A stretch of DNA of 64,000 bases from Streptomyces spiralis (lineage in GTDB: Bacteria; Actinomycetota; Actinomycetes; Streptomycetales; Streptomycetaceae). The DNA lies in the NCBI RefSeq assembly GCF_014654675.1, contig NZ_BNBC01000054.1, positions 1 through 64,000 on the forward strand. Direction: 5' to 3'. This document shows positions 23,530-32,939 of this stretch, one piece after another (the stretch's first letter is position 1; each line of letters starts with the position of its first letter). The notes below the pieces were generated by a model. That model ran no database searches. It was not told where the DNA came from and saw only the letters and a list, made by a program, of their open reading frames with translations. Position numbers and translations under genes: made by a program.

Positions 23530-26500
23530 CTAGATCGGCGGCGGCTCGATGTCGCACTCGATGCGGACACCGGCGGCCGCCGCCCGGCTCTCCGGATGGT
23601 CCGGGCCGAGCGTCGCGAGGTAGCGCCGCCGTACCGAGGCGAGCAGCTCCTCACCGGCCTCCGCGTCGCCCGTCGCGGTCGTGTCCAGGGCGGCATTGGC
23701 CAGAGCGGCCAGCGTCGCCGGATGCCGGTCGCCGTAGCGGGCCTGGAGTCTGCCGGCGCACTCCTCGCCCAGCGCGAGTGCCGCCTCCGGGTCGCCGGCC
23801 AGGGCCAGGTCGGTGGCGAGGTTGATCCGGGCGAGCAACAGCCAGGGGTGGTCGTCGGGCAGTGCCGAGGCGAGCGCCGCCACCGTCTCCTCGTCGACCC
23901 GGCGCGCCTCGGCGTGCTGCCCGGCGGCGCGCAGGGCCGCCCCGTGGTCGACGCCGGCCGCGCCCGTCAGCGGGTGCCGCGGGCCGAGCACCGCCTTGTA
24001 GCGGTGCAGGGCCTCGGCGCTGTGCTCGCGCGCCCCCTCCGGATCCCCGGTCAGCCGCAGGTCGTTGGAGATGTTCGTCAGTGCCGCCAGGGTGTCGATG
24101 TGGTCCGGGCCGAAGTGCAGCCGGTACAGCTCCAGCGCCTCCCGCGCCAGGGCCAGGCCCTGCTCCAGCTCGCCCGCCTTGCGGCAGGTCACCGACATGT
24201 TCTTGATGGCGCGCAGCGTGTGCGGGTGCTGGTCGCCGTACTGCTCGCGGTAGCGGGCCAGGGTGCTCGTCTGCAGGATCAGCGCGTCCGCGTAGCGGCC
24301 GCACTCGCGCATGTCACGGGCGACGTTGTTGATGGAGAACAGCGTCGAGCGGGCCGTGGGCCCCAGGAGTTCCAGGCGGGCGTCGTGGATGCGCTCGTCG
24401 AGCGCGAGCGCCTCCTCGTACAGGCCGTTCACGCGCAGGCTCACGCTGTAGTTGTGGCCCACGGTCAGCACGTGCGGGTTCCCCTCGCCGTGGCGTCCGA
24501 CGCTGCGGTCGTAGGCGTCGCGGTCGAGGGCCAGCGCCTCGGTGAAGCGGCCCGCCGCGCGCAGGTCGGCGGCGGTGGCACCGGCCACCGTGAGGGTGAA
24601 CTCGTCGTCGTCGCCCAGGGTGGCGCGCAGCCGGCGCAGCACGTCCTCGTTGATCCGCCGGGACTCGTCGAACTCGGCCAGCTGCCAGTGGGCGCTCGCC
24701 TGCTGACGGCGCGCCCACAGCGTCTGGACGTGGTCCGGGCCCAGCGCCGCGTGCCACACGCCGGCGACCTGGCGGGCCAGCTGGGCCGCGCCGCGGAAGT
24801 CACCGCGGGCGATCACGTAACCGAGGATGTTCAGTGCCGTGTCCCGGGCCTCGGCGTCCCCGCAGTGCAGCAGGCCGGACGGCTCCAGGTGGGGCAGGAT
24901 GTCGGCGTAGTTGCGCCAGTTCTGCGGGCGCTGCGAGTCCCCGGGATCGTGCGCGCCGATGATCTGGTGGACCAGATGGCGGAGCCGGGTGGCCTCCTCG
25001 GCGGACAGCTCGTCGCGCAGGACGCCGCCGAGCAGCCGGTGCACCTGGAGCGTGCCGGTGGCCGGGTTGACGGTCAGCAGCGAGTACTGGTTGATGGCCC
25101 GGATCGCCCTGCCCCGGGCCAGCTCGTCACGGGCGACGGGGGCGAGGTCGTCGGGCAGGTTCAGCAGCCGGGCGTCGCGCAGGAAGGACTGCGCGATGGG
25201 CTCGGGCCCGAAGAAGGCCAGCAGCCGCAGCAGTTCCAGCGCCTGCGGGTGCTGCGCGCGCAGCAGGTCCACCGAGGTGCGCCAGGTCGCCGCGACGGGC
25301 CGGACGCCGGAGGCGGTGGGTTCCTCCAGCACCTCCCTGCGGCGGTTCTCCAGCAGGTCCAGATAGGCGCCGGTGTCGATCCCGGACTGGGTCAGCGCCG
25401 CCACCGAGTGCTCGAGCGCCAGCGGCAGGTCGCCCAGCGACTCGGCGAGCCGCTCCGCCTCCTCGGGGCTGGTCCAGGGGGTGCGCCGGCGCAGGAACCC
25501 GACGCTCTCCTCCCGGCTGAACACGTCCACCTGCAGGGCGTGCACCCGCTCCGCCCAGCCCGAGTGCCGGGACGTCACCAGGACATGGCCGGCCCCGTCC
25601 GGCACGCCGAGCAGCGAGGGAATGTACGGGACGACGTCCTCGGGCGCCCCCGCGTTGTCCATCACCAGCAGCCAGCGCCGGAACGGCGTCCCCGTGGACA
25701 TCGCCGCCAGCACCCGGTCCACGGGGTCGCCGGGGCCCTCGGCCGCCGTGCCGAAGTCAGGTACCAGGGAGGAGAGTTGCTGCCGGATCACGGCGGGCTG
25801 CTCGGCGTCGATCCACCAGATCCGCTCGTACTCGGTGTGGTGGCGGTGCACGTACTCCACGGCCAGCCGGGTCTTGCCGACCCCGCCCATCCCGTACAGG
25901 GCGTACGGCAGTACGGCCGCCCGGTCGCCCGAGTTCAGCATGGCCCGCAGCCGGTCCAGCTCCTCCTCCCGGCCGGTGAAGTACGAGGCCTGGGGCAGCG
26001 GCATGGTCCGCGGCAGCCGGGCGGGCAGCGGCGGCCGTGCCGCGGTGCCACCGCCACCCTGCTGGTCCGGCCGATCGACGCCCGGAGCCGGGTGCGTCGT
26101 ACGGGACGAGGCGGGATCCATCGACACGACCTCCATGCGCTGAGCCGATTCCCCGGGGGGAGGAGTGGTGGGCACATCCTGTGCGCCGGGTGCGGCGGAC
26201 CGACGCCCGCTTTCCTCCCCCTCGACCGCCGTCTCCAAAGACGAGTGCGCCCGTGCGCGGGCCAGTGCGCCTCTGTAGGCCGGTCCGAGCGCCGCCAGGG
26301 CGGGCTCCGCCGCCGACAGCAGTTCATGGTCAGCGGCGCCCAGTCCGGCCTCGTCCAGTTCGGCGGGCGCGGCCACCAGAGTGCCCAGGAGCCCGGAGCG
26401 CGCGCCCATCACCCGTCCGGCGACCGCCGTCACCTCCTGGAGCGTGCGCAGGGTCTCGGTCCGTCCGAGGCCGCGCAGGAGCCGCTCGCGCACGCCGTCC

Positions 26501-27987
26501 AGGAACTCGTAGCGCGGGCCGTCGCCGCCCGCGCCGGCGTGCGCCGCCAGCAGCCCGCCGAGCAGGATCTCCGCGAACGGCAGCGGTCCGGCCGCACGGC
26601 CCAGCAGCCGCTGTACCGCACCGACCACCTCCGGCCGCAGCGGGACCATCGCGAGCTGTGCCGCGAGCCTGCGCGCCTGCGGGGAGGCGTTGCGCAGGAA
26701 GCGGCGCACCGCCTGCTCGGCGGAGACGGGCCTCGGCCGGTGGTCCGGGGCGAGCGGCGGCAGGGACTCCGGTGCCAGTCCCTGCTCGTCCACGAGCAGG
26801 GCCGTCACATCGCTGTGCGCCCGCGCCTCGCCCGTCACCATGCGCGCCCAGCCCGCGAACCATGCGCTCTCCAGTTCGAGCACCGGGACCGGCAGCGCGC
26901 GCGGGCGCACCCACCGCCGGTCGTGGCGCAGCAGCAGGAGCGCGTTGGGCAGCCCGGCCGCCACGGCCCGCACCCGCAGATCGCGGGGGACCGCCTCGCA
27001 CAGGTCCCACAGCCTGCTGGGCAGCGGCTGAAGCACCGCGACGGGCGCCTGCCGGGCCCAGCGGTGCAGCAGCCGGGGCACGCTGCCGGACGCCCAGGCG
27101 TCGCCCACGCAGTCGCTCATCAGCAGCACCAGCCGGCGCCCCTGCGGATGGAGCAGCTCTCCGGCGTCGCGTGCGGGGCCGCCCCGCTCCGAGCGCAGCC
27201 GCGCCGACTTCCCGCCGCGGGTGTCCAGCCACCAGATCCGTACGTCGGCGAACGCGCCCTGGCGGCGCAGGAGTTCGGCCAGCTCGTGCGCGACGCCGCG
27301 CCACAGGGCCATGGACACGCTCTGCTCGACGACGAGGGCGACCTCGAACCACCGGTCCGGCACGTCCACCAGCACCGGACTCCACCGGCCCAGCTCGGCC
27401 GACCTGACCGCGGTCCGCTCGTCGTCCAGGGTGTAGTGGCGGCGCGAGGGGATCCGGCGGTTGAAGGGGCGCAGGGTCCGGGCGAAGCGCAGCGGGTCGC
27501 GCAGGATGCCGGGGCGTGTGTCGGTGTCGAACAGCAGCGGGGCACCGGCCGGGGAGCCGACCGGGGAACCCATGTCGTGCAGCGGCCCGCGGGCCAGACG
27601 CGCGGAGGCCGTCCCGAGGGAGGGCACGGCGGCGGGCGCGTCCCCCGTCTCACGTCGGGGCCGTGCCGGATCCGCGGCCGGTGCGCCGGAACCACCCGGA
27701 CCGCCCGGGCGAGGCGGCGCGCCGGCCAGGTCGGTCTCCGGGGTGGGTTCGGGTCCGCTGGAGAGGTGGGACCGGGAGGCCGCTCGCGACGGGGAGTCGT
27801 CGGCGTCCGGCGGGGCGCTCGGGGTGTTGGGGAGGCGCTCGGGGGCGTACTCGGTGCTCGCCGTCGGCGCGTCCGCCCGCGCGGCCCGCTCCGACAGTGC
27901 ACCGTCGGCCGCCCCGATGCGCTCGGTCAGCCAGAGCGCCTCCGCCCACTCGCGTGCCGTCGGCGCCGGGCCCGCACGGCCGGTCAT
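23530..27987 (-). CDS. fxsT: Giant FxsT-type protein: vWA-like, NB-ARC ATPase and TPR domains
   Basis: 1485 aa. Residues about 150-420 form the SAV_2336-type N-terminal vWA-like domain (RHYTLDDERTAVRSAELGRW; ALVVEQSVSMALW near 217). The MIDAS-like position reads ExSxS instead of the usual DxSxS. A helical region and a disordered linker follow. An NB-ARC/STAND ATPase starts near 660 (SYFTGREEELDRLR; P-loop LYGMGGVGKTRLAVEY near 700; LLVMDNAG as Walker B). Residues about 980-1480 are tetratricopeptide repeats with LGPDHPxTL-type units. STAND proteins act as signalling switches. ATG 27987 overlaps the MoxR stop (ATGA). The gene ends 20 bp from the convergent HExxH gene. Confidence 0.85.
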   Translation of the reverse strand: MTGRAGPAPTAREWAEALWLTERIGAADGALSERAARADAPTASTEYAPERLPNTPSAPPDADDSPSRAASRSHLSSGPEPTPETDLAGAPPRPGGPGGSGAPAADPARPRRETGDAPAAVPSLGTASARLARGPLHDMGSPVGSPAGAPLLFDTDTRPGILRDPLRFARTLRPFNRRIPSRRHYTLDDERTAVRSAELGRWSPVLVDVPDRWFEVALVVEQSVSMALWRGVAHELAELLRRQGAFADVRIWWLDTRGGKSARLRSERGGPARDAGELLHPQGRRLVLLMSDCVGDAWASGSVPRLLHRWARQAPVAVLQPLPSRLWDLCEAVPRDLRVRAVAAGLPNALLLLRHDRRWVRPRALPVPVLELESAWFAGWARMVTGEARAHSDVTALLVDEQGLAPESLPPLAPDHRPRPVSAEQAVRRFLRNASPQARRLAAQLAMVPLRPEVVGAVQRLLGRAAGPLPFAEILLGGLLAAHAGAGGDGPRYEFLDGVRERLLRGLGRTETLRTLQEVTAVAGRVMGARSGLLGTLVAAPAELDEAGLGAADHELLSAAEPALAALGPAYRGALARARAHSSLETAVEGEESGRRSAAPGAQDVPTTPPPGESAQRMEVVSMDPASSRTTHPAPGVDRPDQQGGGGTAARPPLPARLPRTMPLPQASYFTGREEELDRLRAMLNSGDRAAVLPYALYGMGGVGKTRLAVEYVHRHHTEYERIWWIDAEQPAVIRQQLSSLVPDFGTAAEGPGDPVDRVLAAMSTGTPFRRWLLVMDNAGAPEDVVPYIPSLLGVPDGAGHVLVTSRHSGWAERVHALQVDVFSREESVGFLRRRTPWTSPEEAERLAESLGDLPLALEHSVAALTQSGIDTGAYLDLLENRRREVLEEPTASGVRPVAATWRTSVDLLRAQHPQALELLRLLAFFGPEPIAQSFLRDARLLNLPDDLAPVARDELARGRAIRAINQYSLLTVNPATGTLQVHRLLGGVLRDELSAEEATRLRHLVHQIIGAHDPGDSQRPQNWRNYADILPHLEPSGLLHCGDAEARDTALNILGYVIARGDFRGAAQLARQVAGVWHAALGPDHVQTLWARRQQASAHWQLAEFDESRRINEDVLRRLRATLGDDDEFTLTVAGATAADLRAAGRFTEALALDRDAYDRSVGRHGEGNPHVLTVGHNYSVSLRVNGLYEEALALDERIHDARLELLGPTARSTLFSINNVARDMRECGRYADALILQTSTLARYREQYGDQHPHTLRAIKNMSVTCRKAGELEQGLALAREALELYRLHFGPDHIDTLAALTNISNDLRLTGDPEGAREHSAEALHRYKAVLGPRHPLTGAAGVDHGAALRAAGQHAEARRVDEETVAALASALPDDHPWLLLARINLATDLALAGDPEAALALGEECAGRLQARYGDRHPATLAALANAALDTTATGDAEAGEELLASVRRRYLATLGPDHPESRAAAAGVRIECDIEPPPI

Positions 27988-29060
27988 GGCGAGGAGTCCG
28001 TCGCCAGGCTGCGCCACAGCGCGGTCCGCAACTGCGTCCAGGACGCCTCGTCGGCGTCGGCGGCGCCGTTCGTCAGCATGTGCACGGTGTTCAGGAGCTG
28101 GTCGGCGGCGAGCGAGCCGTCGCCGCGCTCCTTCAGGAACGAACGGACCAGCTGCCGAGTGCGCGGATCCGTCTGCGGGCCGAAGTGCGCCTCGACCATC
28201 GCGGCCAGCCGCTCCTCGTCCGGGACGGCGAGTTCGACCTCCAGGCACCGGCGGCGGAAGGCGGGGGAGAAGGCCCGCTCCCCGTTGCTGGTGATCACGA
28301 CGATCGGGAACTCCGAGCAGCGCACCCGGCCGTCGCGCACCACCACGGGTAAGCCGTGGTCGGCGGTGCCCACGCTCGCCTCGCGCCGGGACTGCCCCAG
28401 CCGCTCCAGCTCCCGGACGCGGAACTCGCCCTCCTCGAAGATGTGCAGCAGGTCGTTGGGCAGGTCGATGTCGCTCTTGTCCAGCTCGTCGACGAGCAGC
28501 ACCCGCGGCCGTTTCCACGGCAGCAGTGCCGTGCCGAGCGGACCGAGCGTCAGATAGCGGCCCACGTCGGGCAGTGGCCCGCGCTCCGCGCCGGGGGCCG
28601 CCGCCATGGGCGTGTCCTGCACCCGGCCGATCGCGTCGTAGTCGTACAGCCCGTCGCGCAGGGTGGTGCGGCTGACGACCGGCCACCACAGCACCCGGCC
28701 CAGGCCCAGCTCGGCGGCGATCTGGTAGGCGAGGCTCGACTTCCCCGTCCCCGGCTGCCCGGTGACCAGCAGCGGACGGCGCAGCAGGATCGCCGCGTTG
28801 ATGACGTCGACGACGGCATGGTCCAGGGTGCCGGGCCGGCGTGAGCCCAGCTTGCGCTCGACGTCCGTGTGGTCGCCCGGGTCGGGGATGTCCAGCGGTG
28901 GGCTGTCGGTGGCCGGCCTGAAGCGCCGCCACGGCGGCGCGACGGGCAGCGGAGGCAGCGGGTCGGACGGCGCGTGCTGCGCGCCGTTGTCCCGGAACAC
29001 CCACCAGTCGGGAGGCCGGGGATGCCGCGCCTCACGCTGGTCGGTCGAGTCCCCGCTCAT
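27984..29060 (-). CDS. MoxR-type AAA+ ATPase of the vWA-MoxR-VMAP system
   Basis: 358 aa. Walker A GQPGTGKSSLAYQIAAELG, Walker B VLLVDELDKSD, sensor 1 VVITSNGERAFSPAFRRRC with the arginine finger region. The Pro-rich N-terminus (APSDPLPPLPVAPPWRRF) is typical of the conflict-system branch rather than classical MoxR. MoxR ATPases pair with vWA proteins as chaperone-like remodellers; here the vWA domain is in the next gene. Both ends overlap neighbours by ATGA. Confidence 0.87.
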   Translation of the reverse strand: MSGDSTDQREARHPRPPDWWVFRDNGAQHAPSDPLPPLPVAPPWRRFRPATDSPPLDIPDPGDHTDVERKLGSRRPGTLDHAVVDVINAAILLRRPLLVTGQPGTGKSSLAYQIAAELGLGRVLWWPVVSRTTLRDGLYDYDAIGRVQDTPMAAAPGAERGPLPDVGRYLTLGPLGTALLPWKRPRVLLVDELDKSDIDLPNDLLHIFEEGEFRVRELERLGQSRREASVGTADHGLPVVVRDGRVRCSEFPIVVITSNGERAFSPAFRRRCLEVELAVPDEERLAAMVEAHFGPQTDPRTRQLVRSFLKERGDGSLAADQLLNTVHMLTNGAADADEASWTQLRTALWRSLATDSSP

Positions 29061-30559
29061 GGATGGCCACCCCCGGTCCGCGGATGCCCGAGCGCGGCCT
29101 CCGCCCCCTCCAGTCCGTCTTGGCTGTCCCACACTAGGGTGACGTGGCGATGCAGGTCCAGCTTCACCGCTGCCCCGCCGCCGCCCGGACCGACGCCCCG
29201 CAGATGTCGTACCCGGTCGGGCAGCGCATCCAACCTCCCGGCCAGCACTTCCCACAACTGCGGCCGCGCTTCGGCGTGATGGCCCTGCCGACGCAGCGCG
29301 ACGATGGCCGGGATGCCTACCTCCAGCAGCACGTACACCGGGTCCGCCGCCGCGTCGCCGTCCCACGGCGGGGGCTCCAGCAGCACGAAGCAGAACGGGG
29401 TTTCACCGTCGCGCAGCTCGGTGAGCAGCTCGTACGGGGCGGGGACGCCGCCCGGCGCGGCGTAGCGCACGGCGGGCGCCTCGAAACCGCCGTCCGGGTT
29501 CGAGTGCAGCCAGGCCAGGCGCCGGTGCAGGGCGGGCCACCAGTACCGCTTGTGGAACCGGTCTCGACTGCGCACCAGGACAGTGTGATCGGCTCCGATC
29601 GGCCGCGCCACCGAACCCGCCGGTCGCACCGGGAACTGGTCCACATCCAGCCACAGCAGCGGCCTGGGCAGCAGGAACTCCACCCGCAGCCCCGCGCTCA
29701 GCTCACCCAGCCGCTCCAGCACCGTCTGGTGCAGCGCGGCGACCGTCTCCTCCAGCGCGCCGCGCGAGGCCACCCGGCAGTCGGCGAGCAGCGAACTCGG
29801 TCCCTCCCGCGTGGCCAGCAGCCAGCCCCGCACGTGGTACTCGTCGGGGGCGGCCGGATGCGCCACGATCTCCACCAGCAGACGGGACGGGTCGAAGGGC
29901 CGCCCCACACGTGCCGCCTCCCGGGCCCGGGCCCACTGGAGGACCTCCTGAGGGCAGCCGATGCGGTGCGCCACCTTGTCGCTCCAGTCCCGCAACTCCG
30001 CCTCCAGCGGCGGCGGCTGGCTGACCGCCACGGCCTCGACGAACGACAGCAGCGGGTGCGCCTCGTCCTCCAGCACGAGCGCGTCCTCCAGCGCGTCGAG
30101 CAGCGCCTCGGGCGCCTCGGACCCGCCGGCGTCGCCGTCGCCCGGCGGCAGGAACGGCAGGAACCGCAGGGCGACCGACCCGAGCCGCGTACCCGGCGCA
30201 CGCGCCGCGAGCAGGGCGCACAACTCCTCGCGCTCGGTGGGCGTGAGCAGCCGCTCCGGGTACAGCCGCAGATACATCTGCTCCACCGCCGCCCACGCCA
30301 GGGTGCCGGTACGCCCGCTGCCCAGCGTGTCGAGGTAGAACCGCAGCCCGTCGGGGTAGCCGTCGCACTCCCGCAGCGTCGCGTAGAGGTCCTCCCGGAG
30401 GATTCCCGACGGCTCCCCGCTCTCCAGCGGCCCGAAGCGCTCGGCGAACGCCTCCGCGGTCCGCCGCAGCGGACGCTGGTGGCCGAGCCCCGGGATCCGC
30501 GCGATCAGACCGGCCAGCTCCCAGAACAGGTCCGTGCGCGGTGCGTCGGCACCCGTCAT
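29057..30559 (-). CDS. VMAP-type protein (vWA-MoxR-associated protein)
   Basis: 500 aa. Residues about 8-130 are helical (LFWELAGLIARIPGLGHQRP, LYATLRECDGYPDGLRFYL) and resemble an effector-associated or VMAP-M type module. Residues about 200-500 form the VMAP-C region, with LLVEIVAHPAAPDEYHVRGW, VEFLLPRPLLWLDVDQFPV and KRYWWPALHRRLAWL. VMAP proteins complete the three-part vWA-MoxR-VMAP systems; their biochemical activity is not established. It has ATGA overlaps with the trypsin gene upstream and MoxR downstream. Confidence 0.8.
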   Translation of the reverse strand: MTGADAPRTDLFWELAGLIARIPGLGHQRPLRRTAEAFAERFGPLESGEPSGILREDLYATLRECDGYPDGLRFYLDTLGSGRTGTLAWAAVEQMYLRLYPERLLTPTEREELCALLAARAPGTRLGSVALRFLPFLPPGDGDAGGSEAPEALLDALEDALVLEDEAHPLLSFVEAVAVSQPPPLEAELRDWSDKVAHRIGCPQEVLQWARAREAARVGRPFDPSRLLVEIVAHPAAPDEYHVRGWLLATREGPSSLLADCRVASRGALEETVAALHQTVLERLGELSAGLRVEFLLPRPLLWLDVDQFPVRPAGSVARPIGADHTVLVRSRDRFHKRYWWPALHRRLAWLHSNPDGGFEAPAVRYAAPGGVPAPYELLTELRDGETPFCFVLLEPPPWDGDAAADPVYVLLEVGIPAIVALRRQGHHAEARPQLWEVLAGRLDALPDRVRHLRGVGPGGGGAAVKLDLHRHVTLVWDSQDGLEGAEAALGHPRTGGGHP

Positions 30560-31512
30560 GACACCGGCCCCGGAGCGCCGCGCAGCCGCAGGACGACCCG
30601 CTCGAACTCCCGCATCGGCAGCGAGCCCCGCTCGTACCAGCGCAGCGCGGCGGCCAGCCGGTCGATGCCGTCCGCGTACTGAAGGCACAGCTCGACGACC
30701 CCGCGCACGTCCTCGATCAGCACAGGCGACCGCTCGGCGAGATCGAAGATCTCGTCGCCGGTGTCCCGCAGCACGCTCTCCCGGCGCTGCGGGTCGCGCA
30801 TGCTCGGCACCTTCACCAGGGCGGTCGTCAGTTCACGGTCGGCGCCCGGCGGCCAGGAGGGCACGGTGCCGGGACCGCCGTGCAGCGCGTCGCCCAGCAG
30901 CGGGCAGTACTGCACGACGGCCTCGACCGGGATCATCCAGGCGACGCGGGAGTCGGCGGGGAGCCGCGCGGCCACGACGATGCCGATGACGTCCCCGCTG
31001 TCGTCGACGACACCCGCCCCGCTGTAGCCGCCCCGCACCCGCTCGTCGGCCGGTTCCAGGCTGTCCATCTGGACCCAGTCCGGGCTCAGCCCGCCCGCCC
31101 CGCGCAGCCGGGCCGTCACCCAGACGCCGGGACCGGCCGCCGAGGCCTGACCGAACACCCGCACCTCGCGGCCCCGCGCGTGACCGCAGTTCCGCAGCCG
31201 CGCCGGGACGCAGTCGGACGGCGCCGGGCCGCTCAGCGTGAGCACCGCGACGTCCGCGCGTTCCTGGTCGGGCGGCGCCCAGCCCTGCGGCACCACCCAG
31301 CCGTACGACACGTCAGTGGTGAGGGAGCCCGGGTGGTCGACGGCGACACGCCGTTCCCCGGGAGTCTCGCCCTCCCTCAACTCCAGTGCGGCCTGCACGA
31401 CATGAGCGCATGTCAGCACCCGCTCCCCGTCCACCAGAACACCCGATCCCACCGGTGTGTTGTCCGCGCCGAGAATCCGAACACGCCATGAGTCCTCGAT
31501 CGACTGCGACAC
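30556..31512 (-). CDS. Trypsin-like serine protease with C-terminal effector-associated domain
   Basis: 318 aa. Catalytic residues: His in LTCAHVVQ, Asp in ADVAVLTL and Ser in RGGYSGAGVVD. There is no signal peptide, so it should act in the cytoplasm, as expected for a conflict-system effector rather than a secreted enzyme. The last ~90 residues (ELTTALVKVPSMRDPQRRE; VVELCLQYADGIDRLAAALR) resemble effector-associated domains that mediate death-fold-like pairing. The start is GTG 31512 (SQSIEDSWRVRIL follows); the ribosome binding site is only G-rich. It is the first gene of the four-gene minus-strand operon. Confidence 0.85.
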   Translation of the reverse strand: MSQSIEDSWRVRILGADNTPVGSGVLVDGERVLTCAHVVQAALELREGETPGERRVAVDHPGSLTTDVSYGWVVPQGWAPPDQERADVAVLTLSGPAPSDCVPARLRNCGHARGREVRVFGQASAAGPGVWVTARLRGAGGLSPDWVQMDSLEPADERVRGGYSGAGVVDDSGDVIGIVVAARLPADSRVAWMIPVEAVVQYCPLLGDALHGGPGTVPSWPPGADRELTTALVKVPSMRDPQRRESVLRDTGDEIFDLAERSPVLIEDVRGVVELCLQYADGIDRLAAALRWYERGSLPMREFERVVLRLRGAPGPVS

Positions 31513-31813
31513 CCCGCGCCCCGTTCGCTCCGCCTTTGCACGATGTTGACAGACAACCGCTTCTGGTAACAGTTGTGCGCCTGAATCCGGTTTCTGACCC
31601 CCGGGCACACGCGGGTGGCGCCGTCGCGTGCGACGTGCACCGCCCCCGGTGTCGTGCCCGGTGACAGGGTGATCCACGCGCGCCGGGGGCGCGCTGGTTC
31701 CAGCGGTCCGCCCGCGCTGCGTTCCAGTGGTCCGCCCGTACGGTCGTTCCGGCGGTCCCGGCGGCGGTCGGCGGGCCGGCGGCGGCCGGCAGCCCGCGCC
31801 GTCGCCGGCGTCG
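31513..31813. other. Intergenic region upstream of the protease operon, with three imperfect 17-bp repeats
   Basis: No gene is supported here. GTTCCAGCGGTCCGCCC (31697-31713), GTTCCAGTGGTCCGCCC (31721-31737) and GTTCCGGCGGTCCC (31746-31759) form an imperfect direct repeat of about 24 bp period. Nearer the protease start, ACAAC and GTTGT form a spaced inverted repeat around 31551-31577. The promoter of the operon should lie here, but no clear -10/-35 pair is visible. Confidence 0.5.
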
Positions 31814-32788
31814 TCAGTGGGCCAGCAGCCTGCGCAGCCAGTCCATACGGGCGGCCTGCGCGGTTTGGGACAGGGCCGCCCGCGGGGCGATGCCGTCGAA
31901 GCCGTGGAAACCGCCGGGCCAGACGTGGAGTTCGGCGACGCCCCCGGCCCGCCAGATACGGGAGGCGTAGGAGACCACCTCGTCGCGGAAGGTCTCCGCG
32001 GAGCCGACGTCGAGGAAGGCCGGCGGCAGGCCCGACAGGTCCTGGGCGCGGGCCGGCGCGGCGTACGGCGACACGTCCGGGCCGCCGCGCCGGTCACCGA
32101 GCAGCGCGGTCCACGCGGTCTCGTTGGCCGTGCGGTCCCAGAGGCCGGCGCCCGCCATCTGGCGCGCGGACGGCGTGTCGTTGCGGTCGTCGAGCATCGG
32201 GGACATCAGCATCTGGCCCAGCGGCCGCGGTCCGCCCGAGTCCCGCAGCAGCAGCGCCAGCGCGGCGGCGAGCCCGCCGCCGGCGCTCCCGCCGACGAGC
32301 ACGATCCGGCGCGGGTCGCAGCCCAGCTCCCGTGCGTGTTCCGCCGTCCACAGCAGACCCGCGTGCACGTCGTCGACCGGCGCGGGGTGAGGGTGCTCCG
32401 GCGCCAGCCGGTACTCCACCGACACCACGGCCGCCTGAAACCCCTTCGCCCAGTCCAGGGCCGTGTTCACGCCCAGTCTGCGGTTCCCGAGGACCATGCC
32501 CCCGCCGTGCACGTGGTAGAGGAGCGGCCGGCCGGTGCCGGTGGCCGGTGCGGTGGGCCGGCAGACCAGCAGCGGGACGCCGGGCGCGCCCTCGGGCCCC
32601 GGCACGGTCGGCTCGGTCACCTCGAAGGCGCCGTCCACGGTCAGGTCCAGCGCGTCCAGGAGTTCGACGGCGGCACCCTGCCGGGCGGCCGCGATGTCCT
32701 CCGGCGCGAGCCCGGGTCCCATCAGACCCCCGGCCTCCTCCAGGGCGGCGGCGAGCTCGGGGTCGAACGGGGGCGGGACCGGCGTCAT
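31814..32788 (-). CDS. Alpha/beta hydrolase, hormone-sensitive-lipase family
   Basis: 324 aa. The oxyanion motif HGGG is in YHVHGGGMVLGN, the nucleophile in LVGGSAGGGLAA (GxSxG), Asp in LDVGSAETFRD and His in GGFHGFDG. VSVEYRLAPEHPHPAPVDD is a strong signature of this family of esterases acting on short acyl esters. GAGGAGA precedes ATG 32788. It is transcribed toward the protease operon on the same strand, with 300 bp between. Confidence 0.85.
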   Translation of the reverse strand: MTPVPPPFDPELAAALEEAGGLMGPGLAPEDIAAARQGAAVELLDALDLTVDGAFEVTEPTVPGPEGAPGVPLLVCRPTAPATGTGRPLLYHVHGGGMVLGNRRLGVNTALDWAKGFQAAVVSVEYRLAPEHPHPAPVDDVHAGLLWTAEHARELGCDPRRIVLVGGSAGGGLAAALALLLRDSGGPRPLGQMLMSPMLDDRNDTPSARQMAGAGLWDRTANETAWTALLGDRRGGPDVSPYAAPARAQDLSGLPPAFLDVGSAETFRDEVVSYASRIWRAGGVAELHVWPGGFHGFDGIAPRAALSQTAQAARMDWLRRLLAH

Positions 32789-32939
32789 GGAGTCTCCTCG
32801 CGCGGATCGCGGTGTGCGGCGGGCTCGTGTGCCCTGTGCGGGTACCCGTCCGCGGCGTGGACGCCGCCGCACGGCGGACATGTCCCGCCGACCGGCGGGT
32901 GGTCACCGGCCCTTCCGGCCCGGACACGGCGGTGTGGCC

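Noticed and set aside
23515..28557. Very long plus-strand open frame (1680 codons) opposite the giant vWA/NB-ARC/TPR gene
   Set aside because: It is the antisense reflection of GC-rich third positions. It has no family motif, and the minus-strand genes carry clear domains with overlapping starts and stops.
31413..31640. 75-codon minus-strand frame upstream of the protease gene
   Set aside because: It overlaps the protease start in another frame and lacks coding bias; it is treated as the promoter region.
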